From Planktothrix sp. FACHB-1365 (GTDB taxonomy: Bacteria; Cyanobacteriota; Cyanobacteriia; Cyanobacteriales; Microcoleaceae), in assembly GCF_014697575.1 (NCBI RefSeq), contig NZ_JACJSC010000016.1, positions 1-64,000 on the forward strand: a stretch of 64,000 nt of DNA. Direction: 5' to 3'. Below are positions 43,956-53,357 of the stretch, one piece after another (positions within the stretch are counted from its first letter, which is position 1; every line of letters starts with the position of its first letter). Made by a program: the position numbers and the translations under genes. The notes under the pieces were generated by a model that saw only the letters and a list, made by a program, of their open reading frames with translations, was not told the DNA's origin and ran no database searches.

Positions 43956-46900
43956 TTATACAGGGGTTGTTTCAGGGGGTTTTGTTTCAGAGGGTGGGGT
44001 CGATTTTGCCTCTGAATGACCGTTAGAATGCCCGTTATGCTCCTTAGTTTCTAAAGAACGAGCGGCCATGTATTCATACAGTTTCCAACGGGTACTAACG
44101 TCTTGTTGGGCTTCTTGTAATAACCGTTTGGCGTCTGCTGGTTTGCTCTTGGTCAGCATTTTGAAACGGTTCTCCGCATACATCGAAGGTTCAACGGTTT
44201 TCTTCGGTGATTTAGAATCTAAAATTAACGGGTTTTTGCCTTGTTCTTTCAAGTCGGGGTTATAACGATACAGCAACCAACGACCGCTTTCCACCACTTC
44301 TTTTTGATGGCTCATTCCCGTTGCCATATTAATCCCGTGAGCAATACAGTGAGAATAGGCAATAATAATCGATGGCCCGTCATAGGCTTCCGCTTCTAAG
44401 AAGGCTTTGAGGGTATGTTCATCCCGTGCGCCCATCGCCACACTCGCTACATAAACGTTACCGTAGGTCATGGCAATTAAGCCTAAGTCTTTCTTGGGTG
44501 ACGGTTTACCCCCGGCGGCAAACTTGGCAACGGCGCCGCGTGGAGTCGCTTTCGAGGACTGTCCCCCCGTGTTGGAATAAACCTCTGTATCCAACACTAA
44601 AATATTGACGTTGCGACCACTGGCGATGACATGATCTAAGCCACCGTAACCAATATCATAGGCCCAACCATCTCCCCCAATAATCCAAACGGATTTTTTA
44701 ACTAAATAATCCGCTAAACTCAATAATTGTTGAGCATCGGGGGAATGATTTCCCTGTAATTTTTGTTTAAGTTCAGTAACAAGTTGCCGTTGTTCCCAAA
44801 TATCCGCTTCTGATTTTTGAGAATTATTGAGAATTTGGCTAACTAGATTATCCCCAACTTCACCACCGAGTTTTTGTAACAGTTCCAAGGCAAACCCAGT
44901 GTGTTTGTCGATGGACATACGGAAGCCTAAGCCAAATTCGGCGTTATCTTCAAATAAACTATTTGCCCAAGCGGGGCCACGTCCGTCGGCGTTTTGTGTC
45001 CAAGGCGTTGTCGGTAAGTTACCGCCATAAATGGAGGAACATCCGGTGGCGTTAGCAACCATCATGCGATCGCCAAATAACTGAGTTACTAACTTGACAT
45101 AGGGTGTTTCACCACAACCGCCACAAGCGCCGGAGAACTCAAATAAGGGTTCTTGCCATTGTTGTTGACGAATCATGTCTGGCCGTAATTTTAACCGATC
45201 CGGGTTGGGAATACTGAGGAAGAAATCCCAATTTTCCGCTTCTTGTTCCCGTAGGGGTAACTGAGGGGCCATGTTAATGGCTTTTTTGGACGGCATGGAT
45301 TTATTTTTAGCCGGACAAACATCCACGCACACGCCACATCCGGTACAATCTTCGGGAGCGACTTGAATGGTGAATTTTTCACCGCCAAAGGCTTTATCTT
45401 TAACGTCGGTAAATTTGAAGGTTGCAGGCGCGTTTTCTAACACTGCTGCATCATAAGCTTTACCCCGAATAACCGCATGGGGACAAACCATAATACATTT
45501 GCCACACTGCACACAGACATCGGCGTCCCAAACGGGGATATCTTGGGCAATATTGCGTTTTTCCCATTTGGAGGTTCCGGTGGGATAAGTACCATCACAG
45601 GGGAGTTTACTAACAGGTAGTTCATCTCCTCGTCCGGCGATCATCATGCCTTCAACTTCTTTAACAAAGTCAGGGGCAGCTTCAGGAACGGGTAAACCTC
45701 GACGCAGTAGAGACGTGCCATGGCGCGTCTCTACTTCATAAAGATGTTCTAGGGTATCGTCAACGGCTTTTAAGTTTAAGCGAACAATTTCTGCACCTTT
45801 TTTCCCGTAGGTTTTTTCGATCGCTTTTTTAATTTGATAGATCGCTTCTTCCCGTGGCAATACTTTCGCTAAGGCAAAGAAACACACCTGCATAATGGTG
45901 TTAATGCGGTTGCCCATGCCACTTTCACGGGCGACTTGGTTGGCATTAATTACATACAGCTTGATATTTTTTCGGACGATGGTTTCTTGAATTTCTATGG
46001 GCAAATGTTCCCAAACTTCATCGGGGCCGTAGGGACTATTTAATAAGAACGTTGTGCCGTCCATTGCACATTTAAGAACGTCTAATTTTTCAATAAATGT
46101 CCATTGATGGCATCCGATAAAATTGGCTTGGCTAATTAAATAAATTGACCGGATCGGTTGTGGCCCAAACCGCAGGTGAGAAACGGTAACAGCACCGGAT
46201 TTTTTAGAGTCATAAACAAAATATCCTTGGGCATAATTATCGGTTTCTTCCCCAATAATTTTAATCGAGTTTTTATTCGCGCCAACGGTTCCATCTGCAC
46301 CCAAACCATAGAACATTGCCCGAACAACGTTATCGGGTTCTGTGGAGAAGTTGGGATCGTATTCTAACGAAGTTTGGCTAACATCATCATGAATGCCAAT
46401 GGTAAAGTGATTTTTGGGTTTAGTTTCAGCTAAATTATCAAAAATGCCTTTAACCATTGCCGGGTTAAATTCTTTGGAAGATAAGCCATAACGACCGCCG
46501 ACTAAGGATTTAAGGTTTTTAATTTTAGCTTTGAGATCCTCGTTATCTCCTAACATCACTTCTTGAACGGCCGTAACCACATCTAAATAGAGAGGTTCCC
46601 CACTAGAACCGGGTTCTTTGGTTCGATCTAAAACCGCGATCGCTTTGACGGTTTCTGGCAGTTCTGCAACTAATTGTTCTCCCTTCCAAGGACGATATAA
46701 CCGAACTTTTAAAACGCCTAATTTTTCCCCTTGAGCGTTCAAATAATCGACGGTTTCATGAACGGTTTCACAACCGGAACCCATGAGAATAATCACTTTT
46801 TCGGCATCCGGTGCACCGTGATATTCAAACAGTTTATAATTCCGTCCTGTCAGTTCTCCGAATTTATCCATTGCCCGTTGTACAATTTCGGGGGTTTTAT

Positions 46901-47612
46901 TATAAAACGGGTTAACGGTTTCTCTGGCTTGGAAATAGACATCCGGGTTTTGGGCGGTGCCTCGCAGCACGGGACGGTCGGGGGTTAACGCCCGGTTACG
47001 ATGTTCATAAACGTACTGATCATCGATCATGTCTCGCATGACACTCTCATCTAACAAATCAATTTTTTGAACTTCATGAGAGGTGCGAAATCCGTCAAAA
47101 AAGTGAATAAACGGAACCCGTGCTTCTAAAGTTGCCGCTTGGGCAATTAAGGCCATATCCTGGGCTTCTTGCACCGAAGCCGAACATAAGAGAGCGAACC
47201 CCGTGGCTCTGGCGGCCATGACATCACTGTGATCCCCAAAAATCGATAACCCTTGGGCGGCCAAGGAACGAGCGGCCACTTGGATCACGGCACAGGTTAA
47301 CTCTCCCGCGATTTTGTAGAGGTTGGGGAGCATTAACATTAACCCTTGGGAGGCCGTGAAGGTGGTGGTTAACGAACCTGCTTGTAAGGCTCCATGAATG
47401 GCTCCGGCTGCCCCCCCTTCGCTTTGCATTTCTACAACAGCCGGAACGGTTCCCCAGAGGTTTTTATCACCTACAGAAGCCCAGGCATCGGCCCATTCTC
47501 CCATGGGTGAGGAGGGCGTGATCGGATAAATGGCGATCACTTCACTCAAACGATAGGCAACACGGGCAACGGCTTCGTTACCATCTAGGGTTGCATAATT
47601 TTTTGTATTCAT
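43956..47612 (-). CDS. nifJ: Pyruvate:ferredoxin (flavodoxin) oxidoreductase
   Basis: 1218 residues. Oxidises pyruvate and CoA to acetyl-CoA and CO2 with ferredoxin or flavodoxin as acceptor. Seen: MNTKNYATLDGNEAVARVAY with AIYPITPSSPMGEWADAW, then DVCVQCGKCIMVCPHAVIR and EDCTGCGVCVDVCPAKNK (two [4Fe-4S]), GACGGCGETPYVKLVTQLFG, GGDGWAYDIGYGGLDHV and DTEVYSNTGGQSS (thiamine site). The C-terminal 30 residues are a low-complexity His/Pro/Ser tail. Residues 627-636 are encoded by a 28-bp palindromic repeat. In cyanobacteria the enzyme works in dark fermentation and mixotrophy, feeding hydrogenase with electrons; the divergent hox operon fits. Confidence 0.97.
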   Translation of the reverse strand: MNTKNYATLDGNEAVARVAYRLSEVIAIYPITPSSPMGEWADAWASVGDKNLWGTVPAVVEMQSEGGAAGAIHGALQAGSLTTTFTASQGLMLMLPNLYKIAGELTCAVIQVAARSLAAQGLSIFGDHSDVMAARATGFALLCSASVQEAQDMALIAQAATLEARVPFIHFFDGFRTSHEVQKIDLLDESVMRDMIDDQYVYEHRNRALTPDRPVLRGTAQNPDVYFQARETVNPFYNKTPEIVQRAMDKFGELTGRNYKLFEYHGAPDAEKVIILMGSGCETVHETVDYLNAQGEKLGVLKVRLYRPWKGEQLVAELPETVKAIAVLDRTKEPGSSGEPLYLDVVTAVQEVMLGDNEDLKAKIKNLKSLVGGRYGLSSKEFNPAMVKGIFDNLAETKPKNHFTIGIHDDVSQTSLEYDPNFSTEPDNVVRAMFYGLGADGTVGANKNSIKIIGEETDNYAQGYFVYDSKKSGAVTVSHLRFGPQPIRSIYLISQANFIGCHQWTFIEKLDVLKCAMDGTTFLLNSPYGPDEVWEHLPIEIQETIVRKNIKLYVINANQVARESGMGNRINTIMQVCFFALAKVLPREEAIYQIKKAIEKTYGKKGAEIVRLNLKAVDDTLEHLYEVETRHGTSLLRRGLPVPEAAPDFVKEVEGMMIAGRGDELPVSKLPCDGTYPTGTSKWEKRNIAQDIPVWDADVCVQCGKCIMVCPHAVIRGKAYDAAVLENAPATFKFTDVKDKAFGGEKFTIQVAPEDCTGCGVCVDVCPAKNKSMPSKKAINMAPQLPLREQEAENWDFFLSIPNPDRLKLRPDMIRQQQWQEPLFEFSGACGGCGETPYVKLVTQLFGDRMMVANATGCSSIYGGNLPTTPWTQNADGRGPAWANSLFEDNAEFGLGFRMSIDKHTGFALELLQKLGGEVGDNLVSQILNNSQKSEADIWEQRQLVTELKQKLQGNHSPDAQQLLSLADYLVKKSVWIIGGDGWAYDIGYGGLDHVIASGRNVNILVLDTEVYSNTGGQSSKATPRGAVAKFAAGGKPSPKKDLGLIAMTYGNVYVASVAMGARDEHTLKAFLEAEAYDGPSIIIAYSHCIAHGINMATGMSHQKEVVESGRWLLYRYNPDLKEQGKNPLILDSKSPKKTVEPSMYAENRFKMLTKSKPADAKRLLQEAQQDVSTRWKLYEYMAARSLETKEHNGHSNGHSEAKSTPPSETKPPETTPV
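45707..45734. repeat. 28-bp palindrome inserted in frame in nifJ
   Basis: Half-site GTAGAGACGTGCCA followed by its complement with one mismatch. It encodes Val627 through the first base of codon 636 (VETRHGTSL) in the loop between YE and LRRGLPVP. A perfect copy is intergenic at 17622-17649. Confidence 0.9.
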
Positions 47613-47962
47613 TCCTAAAATTCCTCTAGCAATAAAACTTTGATCTGAATGCCCGTTAAACCTTAAATACAGAATTGTGGTGGCAATTCACGCGCCTAAC
47701 TCAATTGATGCTTCTGCTGTTTAGTTTGAGTTGGTAATTTTTCTAATTCTGTAGTTAAACGGACAAAATTCTCCTTAAGAATTACTTCAGCTTTCTCTCA
47801 TTACCCCAGTAATTGTTGAATTGGGAATTTCCCAGAGTCAAATGTTGGTCAAGATTAAACTTTCCTTAAATTTTGATTAAGGATTTTGCGGTCTACTCCC
47901 TAGATTTATATTTTAGATCATCTAATAAAAAAGGGAGAAATAGGATCACTGCTTAATGTTTT
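47613..47962. other. Intergenic region, 350 bp, between hypC and nifJ
   Basis: AT-rich leader of nifJ on the minus strand. A promoter is expected but no consensus pair stands out. No repeat or RNA gene recognised. Confidence 0.4.
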
Positions 47963-48196
47963 TTAACTGATCGTCACCATTTGTTGTAAATCTGTTAAGG
48001 TTTGTTGTGCGGCTTGTTCATCGACAATACTCAGGGCAAAACCGACATGAACAATGACATAATCACCGACTTGAACCTCTGGAACATAAGCTAGGTTGAC
48101 TTCTTTGACCAGTCCGCCAAAGCTAACTTTCCCAATTTTTTCTAAGGGATCATTGCCAGAAATACTGAGCAATTGACCGGGAATCGCTAAACACAT
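47963..48196 (-). CDS. hypC: Hydrogenase assembly chaperone HypC
   Basis: 77 residues. The N-terminal MCLAIPGQLLSI has the conserved Cys2 that contacts HypD and the iron unit, and the beta-barrel core is VSFGGLVKEVNLAYVPEVQV followed by GDYVIVHVGFALS. The chaperone delivers Fe(CN)2CO to the HoxH precursor. It is transcribed away from hoxE with a 402-bp spacer and towards nifJ. Confidence 0.97.
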   Translation of the reverse strand: MCLAIPGQLLSISGNDPLEKIGKVSFGGLVKEVNLAYVPEVQVGDYVIVHVGFALSIVDEQAAQQTLTDLQQMVTIS

Positions 48197-48598
48197 TGCT
48201 TTACCTATATTATTGTTAAATTTCTTGAAGGACAGAGGAGAGCTTGTTAGGAAATCAACACCTGTTCTGGGGGGCTGATTTTCCTTCTGTTTGGTGTGAG
48301 CCCCATCTCATGGTTCCATTATTAACTCACACTGATTAATTCTTTTTTTTATTTTAAGACTTTTTTCCAGAAGTAGGAAGTAGACTTACAATTGAGAATA
48401 GAAGTTGGAGTCAAACCCAGAATCGTCGAGATAAACAACAAAAGGGTTGTATAACCAACTCTTAACAAAGTCTACAATCCCTAAGTCCACAAACGTTATT
48501 CAATTGGTGATCATTTTGCTGAACAGAACAGAACTTTTTGCAACGGATCTGGCATTAAAAATCAGCAACAATCCATATCATGAGTAGAGAACTGAACT
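48197..48598. promoter_or_regulatory. Divergent hypC-hoxE control region
   Basis: This 402-bp region must carry the promoters for hypC and the hox operon. LexA- and AbrB-type regulators control hox in Synechocystis; I could not place a binding site here by eye. A GGGGCT/AGCCCC inverted pair lies near 48270-48305. hoxE has only a weak ribosome site. Confidence 0.5.
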
Positions 48599-49120
48599 AT
48601 GCAATTTTCTACGGTAACTGCTGCAAAAGCCGATAAACCCAAGGCTGAAACTGCTAAAGGGGGCGATAAACGATTTAAAGTCCTCGATATGACGATGAAA
48701 CGGAATCAATATCGTCAGGACGCTTTAATTGAAGTGCTGCACAAAGCGCAAGAATCTTTTGGCTATTTAGAAGAAGAAGTTTTAATCTATGTGGCTCGAC
48801 ATTTAAAACTGCCCCTGAGTTATGTCTATGGGGTCGCCACGTTCTATCATTTATTCTCCCTCAAACCCAATGGTGCTCATACCTGCGTCGTCTGTTTGGG
48901 AACCGCTTGTTACGTCAAAGGCGGTGGGGATGTGTTAACCGCATTAGAAGCCAAAACGGGAATTAAAGCCGGGGAAACCACCCCCGATGGTCAAATTTCG
49001 ATTATGACCGCCCGTTGTATTGGTGCCTGTGGTATTGCTCCGGCTGTTGTTTTTGATGGTAAAGTTGCTCCCCAAATTTCGCCAGAGGTGGCTTGCGATC
49101 GCATTGCGGAATGGGAGTAG
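48599..49120 (+). CDS. hoxE: Bidirectional [NiFe] hydrogenase diaphorase subunit HoxE
   Basis: 173 residues, NuoE-like. Thioredoxin-like [2Fe-2S] fold with ligands C99, C104 (VCLGTACYVKGGG), C140 and C144 (ARCIGACGIAPAV). The preceding helical region YRQDALIEVLHKAQESFGYL followed by YVYGVATFYHLFSL is diagnostic. HoxE links the diaphorase (HoxFU) to its electron partners. The first 25 residues are a Lys-rich extension. Start of the hox operon. Confidence 0.97.
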   Translation: MQFSTVTAAKADKPKAETAKGGDKRFKVLDMTMKRNQYRQDALIEVLHKAQESFGYLEEEVLIYVARHLKLPLSYVYGVATFYHLFSLKPNGAHTCVVCLGTACYVKGGGDVLTALEAKTGIKAGETTPDGQISIMTARCIGACGIAPAVVFDGKVAPQISPEVACDRIAEWE

Positions 49121-49140
49121 AGAGGTTTTTAACAGGCTTT

Positions 49141-49159
49141 AACAGGCAAGATGCCTGTT
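49141..49159. repeat. Hairpin between hoxE and hoxF
   Basis: AACAGGCAAGATGCCTGTT: 8-bp perfect stem, 3-base loop. Same sequence at 42628-42646. No U-run, so it is more likely an mRNA processing or stability element or a mobile repeat than a terminator. Confidence 0.8.
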
Positions 49160-49196
49160 CCACAATCACAATACAGAGCAGAGGAAACCAACAATT

Positions 49197-50813
49197 ATGG
49201 AATATAGCGAATTATTAGAACTAGCCGAGAAGGAACAAAAAGCTCAAAAGCCGATCCGGGTTCACTGTTGTACCTCAACGGGTTGCGTGGCGGCGAACTC
49301 CTTGGGGGTGAAAACGGAAATGGAACAGGCCGTTAAAACGGCTGGACTTGAAGAGCAAGTGCAAGTGGTCGGTGTGGGTTGTATGGGCTTCTGTGGACGG
49401 GGGCCAATGGTGGAAGTCGAACCCGTCGGACTGCAATATGAAAAAGTCACCCCGGAAGAAGCGCCTTCTATTATTGAAGCCATTAATGGGGGAGAAGCCA
49501 AACCCGTCCAAGGCGATCGCCATCATCCGTTTTTCAGTCGTCAACTGTTAATTGTTCGGGAAAATAGCGGTAAAATTGACCCGGAAAAAATTGGCGAATA
49601 TGTTGCCGTGGGCGGGTATCAAGCGTTATATCATGCCCTTTATGAAATGAGTCCGGCCGATGTCGTTGCCGAAATTACTAAATCAGGTTTACGGGGCAGA
49701 GGCGGCGCAGGATATCCAACCGGGTTGAAATGGGCCACCGTTGCCAAAATGCCTCCGAGTCAGAAATACGTGATCTGTAACGCCGATGAAGGCGATCCCG
49801 GTGCGTTTATGGATCGGAGTGTGCTAGAAAGTGATCCCCACCGCATCTTAGAAGGGATGGCGATCGCAGGTTATGCCGTCGGTGCAACCCAAGGGTATAT
49901 TTATGTGCGGGCTGAATATCCCCTCGCCATTAGCCGTCTCCTAAAAGCCATCCAACAAGCCAAACGTCAAGGCTTTATAGGCAGTCAAATCTTTGGATCA
50001 GCCATTGATTTCCGCATTGATATCCGGGTGGGGGCGGGAGCCTTTGTTTGTGGGGAAGAAACGGCCCTGATTGCTTCCATTGATGGCGGACGTGGCACAC
50101 CTCGCCCCCGTCCCCCCTATCCTGCCGTTTCTGGCTTATGGGGTTGTCCCACCTTAATTAATAACGTCGAAACCTTTGCCAATATTGCCCCCATTCTCAA
50201 AAAAGGCGCCAATTGGTTTGCTAGTATTGGTACAGAAAAGAGTAAAGGGACTAAAATTTTCTCCCTTACCGGAAAAATTCGTAATACCGGACTCATTGAA
50301 GTACCAATGGGCATTAGCCTACGGGAAATTGTCGAAGAGATGGGCGGCGGTATTGCAGGGGGCGGCAAAGTTAAAGCCGTGCAAACCGGAGGGCCATCGG
50401 GCGGTTGTATTCCCGTCGATTATTTAGATACTTCCGTTGATTACGAATCATTGGCCCAATTAGGATCGATGATGGGATCAGGAGGCATGGTGGTGATGGA
50501 CGAAGACACCAGCATGGTGCAAGTTGCCCAATTTTATATGGAATTCTGTCGAGGGGAAACCTGCGGAAAATGCGTTCCCTGCCGCACAGGAACGGTACAA
50601 CTGTATCAAATGTTAACAAAAATTCTCAATCAACAAGCGACTTCCGCAGATATTGAGAAAATGAAACAGTTGTCGGAAATGGTGAAAGCCACCAGTTTAT
50701 GCGGACTTGGACAAACCGCACCGAACCCAGTTTTGAGTACCTTACGCTATTTTCCAGAGGAATATACGACTTTATTGAAATCGGAAGAAAACGAACAAGT
50801 TCCGGTGTCTTAA
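49197..50813 (+). CDS. hoxF: Bidirectional [NiFe] hydrogenase diaphorase subunit HoxF
   Basis: 538 residues, NuoF-like NAD(P)H-binding subunit. The N-terminal [2Fe-2S] thioredoxin-like domain has C25, C30 (CTSTGC) and C62, C66 (GCMGFC). The flavin/NAD domain shows [29 protein letters not shown] and [14 protein letters not shown]. The [4Fe-4S] motif is [14 protein letters not shown]. All cofactor residues are present. Reduces or oxidises NAD(P)H in exchange with HoxYH. Confidence 0.98.
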   Translation: MEYSELLELAEKEQKAQKPIRVHCCTSTGCVAANSLGVKTEMEQAVKTAGLEEQVQVVGVGCMGFCGRGPMVEVEPVGLQYEKVTPEEAPSIIEAINGGEAKPVQGDRHHPFFSRQLLIVRENSGKIDPEKIGEYVAVGGYQALYHALYEMSPADVVAEITKSGLRGRGGAGYPTGLKWATVAKMPPSQKYVICNADEGDPGAFMDRSVLESDPHRILEGMAIAGYAVGATQGYIYVRAEYPLAISRLLKAIQQAKRQGFIGSQIFGSAIDFRIDIRVGAGAFVCGEETALIASIDGGRGTPRPRPPYPAVSGLWGCPTLINNVETFANIAPILKKGANWFASIGTEKSKGTKIFSLTGKIRNTGLIEVPMGISLREIVEEMGGGIAGGGKVKAVQTGGPSGGCIPVDYLDTSVDYESLAQLGSMMGSGGMVVMDEDTSMVQVAQFYMEFCRGETCGKCVPCRTGTVQLYQMLTKILNQQATSADIEKMKQLSEMVKATSLCGLGQTAPNPVLSTLRYFPEEYTTLLKSEENEQVPVS

Positions 50814-50876
50814 ATTGACATAACGGAAATCGTTTTGCTCTGAGATTGGCGTTAGTTTCGATGAGTGATTAATCTG

Positions 50877-51182
50877 ATGATTCGAGTGATTTATCGTTGG
50901 AAAGTTCAACCTGAAAAGCAAACAGAATTTATTCAAGCTTGGACACAAGCGACTGAAACCATTCGACATCAGGTTTTAGGTTCAAAAGGTAGTTTATTAC
51001 TGCGTTCTGCCCAACATTCATCGGAATTTATTGCGATCGCACGATGGGAAACTTTAGAACACTGGCAACAATTTTGGCAAGGTGATCCACCCGATCCCCA
51101 AGCTTTTCAAATCATGCAAACGGTTAGTCAGTTATTATCCCATCAAGTCTGCGAGGAGATAGAAGATTTAACGCTTCTATAG
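50877..51182 (+). CDS. ABM-domain (antibiotic biosynthesis monooxygenase-like) protein
   Basis: 101 residues of a ferredoxin-like alpha/beta fold: VIYRWKVQPEKQTEFIQAWT, GSLLLRSAQHSSEFIAIARW, then ETLEHWQQFW and QAFQIMQTV. This family includes cofactor-free monooxygenases and heme-degrading proteins, but most members are uncharacterised. The ATG at 50877 is preferred over the GTG at 50865. It sits between hoxF (63 bp away) and hcp (51 bp away), so it is very likely part of the hox operon; its role there is unknown. Confidence 0.8.
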   Translation: MIRVIYRWKVQPEKQTEFIQAWTQATETIRHQVLGSKGSLLLRSAQHSSEFIAIARWETLEHWQQFWQGDPPDPQAFQIMQTVSQLLSHQVCEEIEDLTLL

Positions 51183-51233
51183 GATTGTAATTCACCCATT
51201 ACAACACACACTTTAAACGAGGGTAAGTTCATT

Positions 51234-52883
51234 ATGTTTTGCGAACAATGCGAACAAACAGCGAGTGGAAATGGGTGTCATCAATGGGGAGCTTGTGGTA
51301 AAAGTCCTGAAGTTAATGCAGTCCAAGATTTATTAATGTATTGCTTACGGAGTATTGCCCCCATTGCCTTAAAAGCCTATGAGTTAGGAATTCCAAATCG
51401 GGAACTGGATCGTTTTACCTGTGAATCGATCTTTTCTACGATGACGAATGTTAACTTCAATACGAAGCGATTTTCTGACGCTGCCAAAGAAGCATTACAC
51501 TTTCGAGAAACTTTAAAACAAGCCGTTGAAAACCAAAATCAAACCCCCATTCAATGGCCAGAAATTTGTTCTTATCAGCCAAATTTTGAAGAAAGTTTAG
51601 CCGAACAAGGACAACAGTTTGCTTTAGATTTAATTCAAAAAGCCAGTGGGAATATTGACATTTATTCCCTGCAATTAACGACCATTTACGGGTTAAAAGG
51701 ATTAGCCTCTTACACCTTCCACGCCTACGAATTAGGGCAAGAAGATGAAAAGATTTATCAGTTCATCTATGAAGCCTTAGCTGCTTTAGATCAGCAAGAT
51801 TTAGACTTAAATGCTTGGGTCGGTTTAGCGTTAAAAGTCGGAGAACTGAACCTGCGGGCGATGGAATTATTAGATGCCGGACATACCGGACATTATGGAC
51901 ATCCAACCCCAACAACGGTTCCCTTAAATCATCGTCAAGGTAAGGCTATTTTAGTCTCTGGACATGATATTAAACAGTTGGAAGCGTTGTTACAACAAAC
52001 CGCAGATACAGGGATTACGGTTTATACTCATGGCGAACTTTTACCTGCCCACGGATATCCGGTTTTAAAAGAAAAATATCCCCATTTGTACGGACATTTT
52101 GGGACAGCTTGGCAGAATCAAACTAAAGATTTCGCTAAGTTTCCAGGGTCTATTGTGGTGACAACCAATTGTTTAATGCCACCCCATGAAACCTATGATG
52201 AAAAGTTGTTTACCATTGGGCCTGTAGGGTATCCAGGGTTAAACTATTTACCATCAGATGAAAATGGTATTCCTGACTTTTCTCCCGTGATTCAAAAAGC
52301 CCTAGAACTCCCCGGATTTTCTGATAATGAAACGCCCCGTGAAGTCAAAACTGGATTTGCTCACAATGCCGTTTTAAATGTAGCAGATCATGTCATTGAT
52401 GCCGTTAAAACTGGAAAAATTCGTCACTTCTTTTTAGTCGGAGGTTGTGATGGAGCAAAACCGGGACGGAGTTACTATACAGAATTTGTGGAAAAAGTGC
52501 CGCAAGATTGTGTTGTCCTGACCTTAGCTTGTGGAAAATTCCGCTTTTTTGATCAACAATTAGGGGAAATTGGGAGCATTCCTCGGTTGATGGATGTGGG
52601 ACAATGTAACGATGCTTATTCTGCCATCCAAATTGCGTTAGGGTTAGCTCAAGCTTTTGATATTGGGGTCAATGAATTACCCCTATCAATGATTTTGTCA
52701 TGGTATGAACAAAAAGCCGTTGCGGTGTTATTAACGCTGCTTTATTTAGGCATTCAAGACATCCGTTTAGGCCCCACCTTACCCGCCTTTATTTCTCCCA
52801 ATGTCTTCAAATTACTGTCAGAAACCTATCATCTTAAACCGATTTCAACTCCCGATGAAGATTTGGCAGCTTGTTTAGCTTAA
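51234..52883 (+). CDS. hcp: Hybrid-cluster protein (hydroxylamine / NO reductase)
   Basis: 549 residues. N-terminal Fe-S motif MFCEQCEQTASGNGCHQWGA with CGK next gives the four Cys ligands C3, C6, C15 and C21. The hybrid-cluster region is visible as YTHGELLPAHGYP, VVTTNCLMPPHETYDEKLFT and VGGCDGAKPGRSYYTEF, followed by VLTLACGKFRF. Hcp proteins reduce hydroxylamine and, in E. coli, nitric oxide. hcp is known inside the hox cluster of Lyngbya majuscula, so this linkage is not unique. The following 474-bp gap has a repeat array. Confidence 0.97.
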   Translation: MFCEQCEQTASGNGCHQWGACGKSPEVNAVQDLLMYCLRSIAPIALKAYELGIPNRELDRFTCESIFSTMTNVNFNTKRFSDAAKEALHFRETLKQAVENQNQTPIQWPEICSYQPNFEESLAEQGQQFALDLIQKASGNIDIYSLQLTTIYGLKGLASYTFHAYELGQEDEKIYQFIYEALAALDQQDLDLNAWVGLALKVGELNLRAMELLDAGHTGHYGHPTPTTVPLNHRQGKAILVSGHDIKQLEALLQQTADTGITVYTHGELLPAHGYPVLKEKYPHLYGHFGTAWQNQTKDFAKFPGSIVVTTNCLMPPHETYDEKLFTIGPVGYPGLNYLPSDENGIPDFSPVIQKALELPGFSDNETPREVKTGFAHNAVLNVADHVIDAVKTGKIRHFFLVGGCDGAKPGRSYYTEFVEKVPQDCVVLTLACGKFRFFDQQLGEIGSIPRLMDVGQCNDAYSAIQIALGLAQAFDIGVNELPLSMILSWYEQKAVAVLLTLLYLGIQDIRLGPTLPAFISPNVFKLLSETYHLKPISTPDEDLAACLA

Positions 52884-52939
52884 AGTTGACCTTATCAGTG
52901 TCAACAATTGCTGAAAAATACCGATTATAGCCGAGATCA

Positions 52940-53216
52940 GATCCCCCTAAATCCCCCTTAAAAAGGGGGACTTTGAAATCCAGTTTCCCCTTAAAAAGGA
53001 AAACTTTGAAATCCAGTTTCCCCTTAAAAAGGAAAACTTTGAAATCCAGTCCCACCTTAATAGGGAGAAGTTTGAAATCCAGTCCCACCTTAATAGGGAG
53101 AAGTTTGAAATCCAGTTCCCCCCTTAATAGGGAGAAGTTTGAAATCCAGTTCCCCCCTTAATAGGGAGAAGTTTGAAATCCAGTTCCCCCCTTACTAAGG
53201 GGGGTTAGGGGGGATC
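52940..53216. repeat. 33-34-bp tandem array in a GATCCCCC composite repeat
   Basis: Seven units of the type (C/G)TTTGAAATCCAGT followed by CCC(A/C)CCTTAATAGGGAGAA, starting at 52971, 53004, 53037, 53070, 53103, 53137 and 53171. Each unit has a weak CCTT/AAGG hairpin. The array is bounded by GATCCCCCTAAATCCCCCTT at the left and an inverted TTAGGGGGGATC at the right. There are no unique spacers, so it is not a CRISPR. Confidence 0.85.
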
Positions 53217-53280
53217 ACCACCAACCCTTAACTTGACACAAATAAAACTCCAAAAAATCTATGAAAATTATTAGAAAAAA

Positions 53281-53289
53281 TGCTATAAT
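53281..53289 (+). promoter_or_regulatory. Possible internal promoter before hoxU (extended -10)
   Basis: TGCTATAAT is a consensus extended -10 element 68 bases before the hoxU ATG. No good -35 is needed or seen. It could allow hoxUYH and downstream genes to be made independently of the hoxE promoter, past the repeat array. Confidence 0.45.
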
Positions 53290-53357
53290 GAAACTCGATA
53301 CCTCTTAAAATTAAAGGATTAAATTTCATATTTAAACCTTATAGGAGATCAAAAAAT

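Noticed and set aside
48197-48598. LexA or AbrB binding site for the hox promoter
   Set aside because: These regulators are known for Synechocystis hox, but no sequence here could be assigned to either with confidence.
52834-53161. Open frames on both strands across the 33-bp array (KSSFPLKRKTLKSS-like peptides)
   Set aside because: They are translations of the noncoding tandem repeat, whose period is often a multiple of three, with no ribosome site.
52940-53216. Array with a 33-34-bp period that looks like a CRISPR
   Set aside because: The units are contiguous with no unique spacers, the repeat itself is imperfect, and no cas gene lies nearby.
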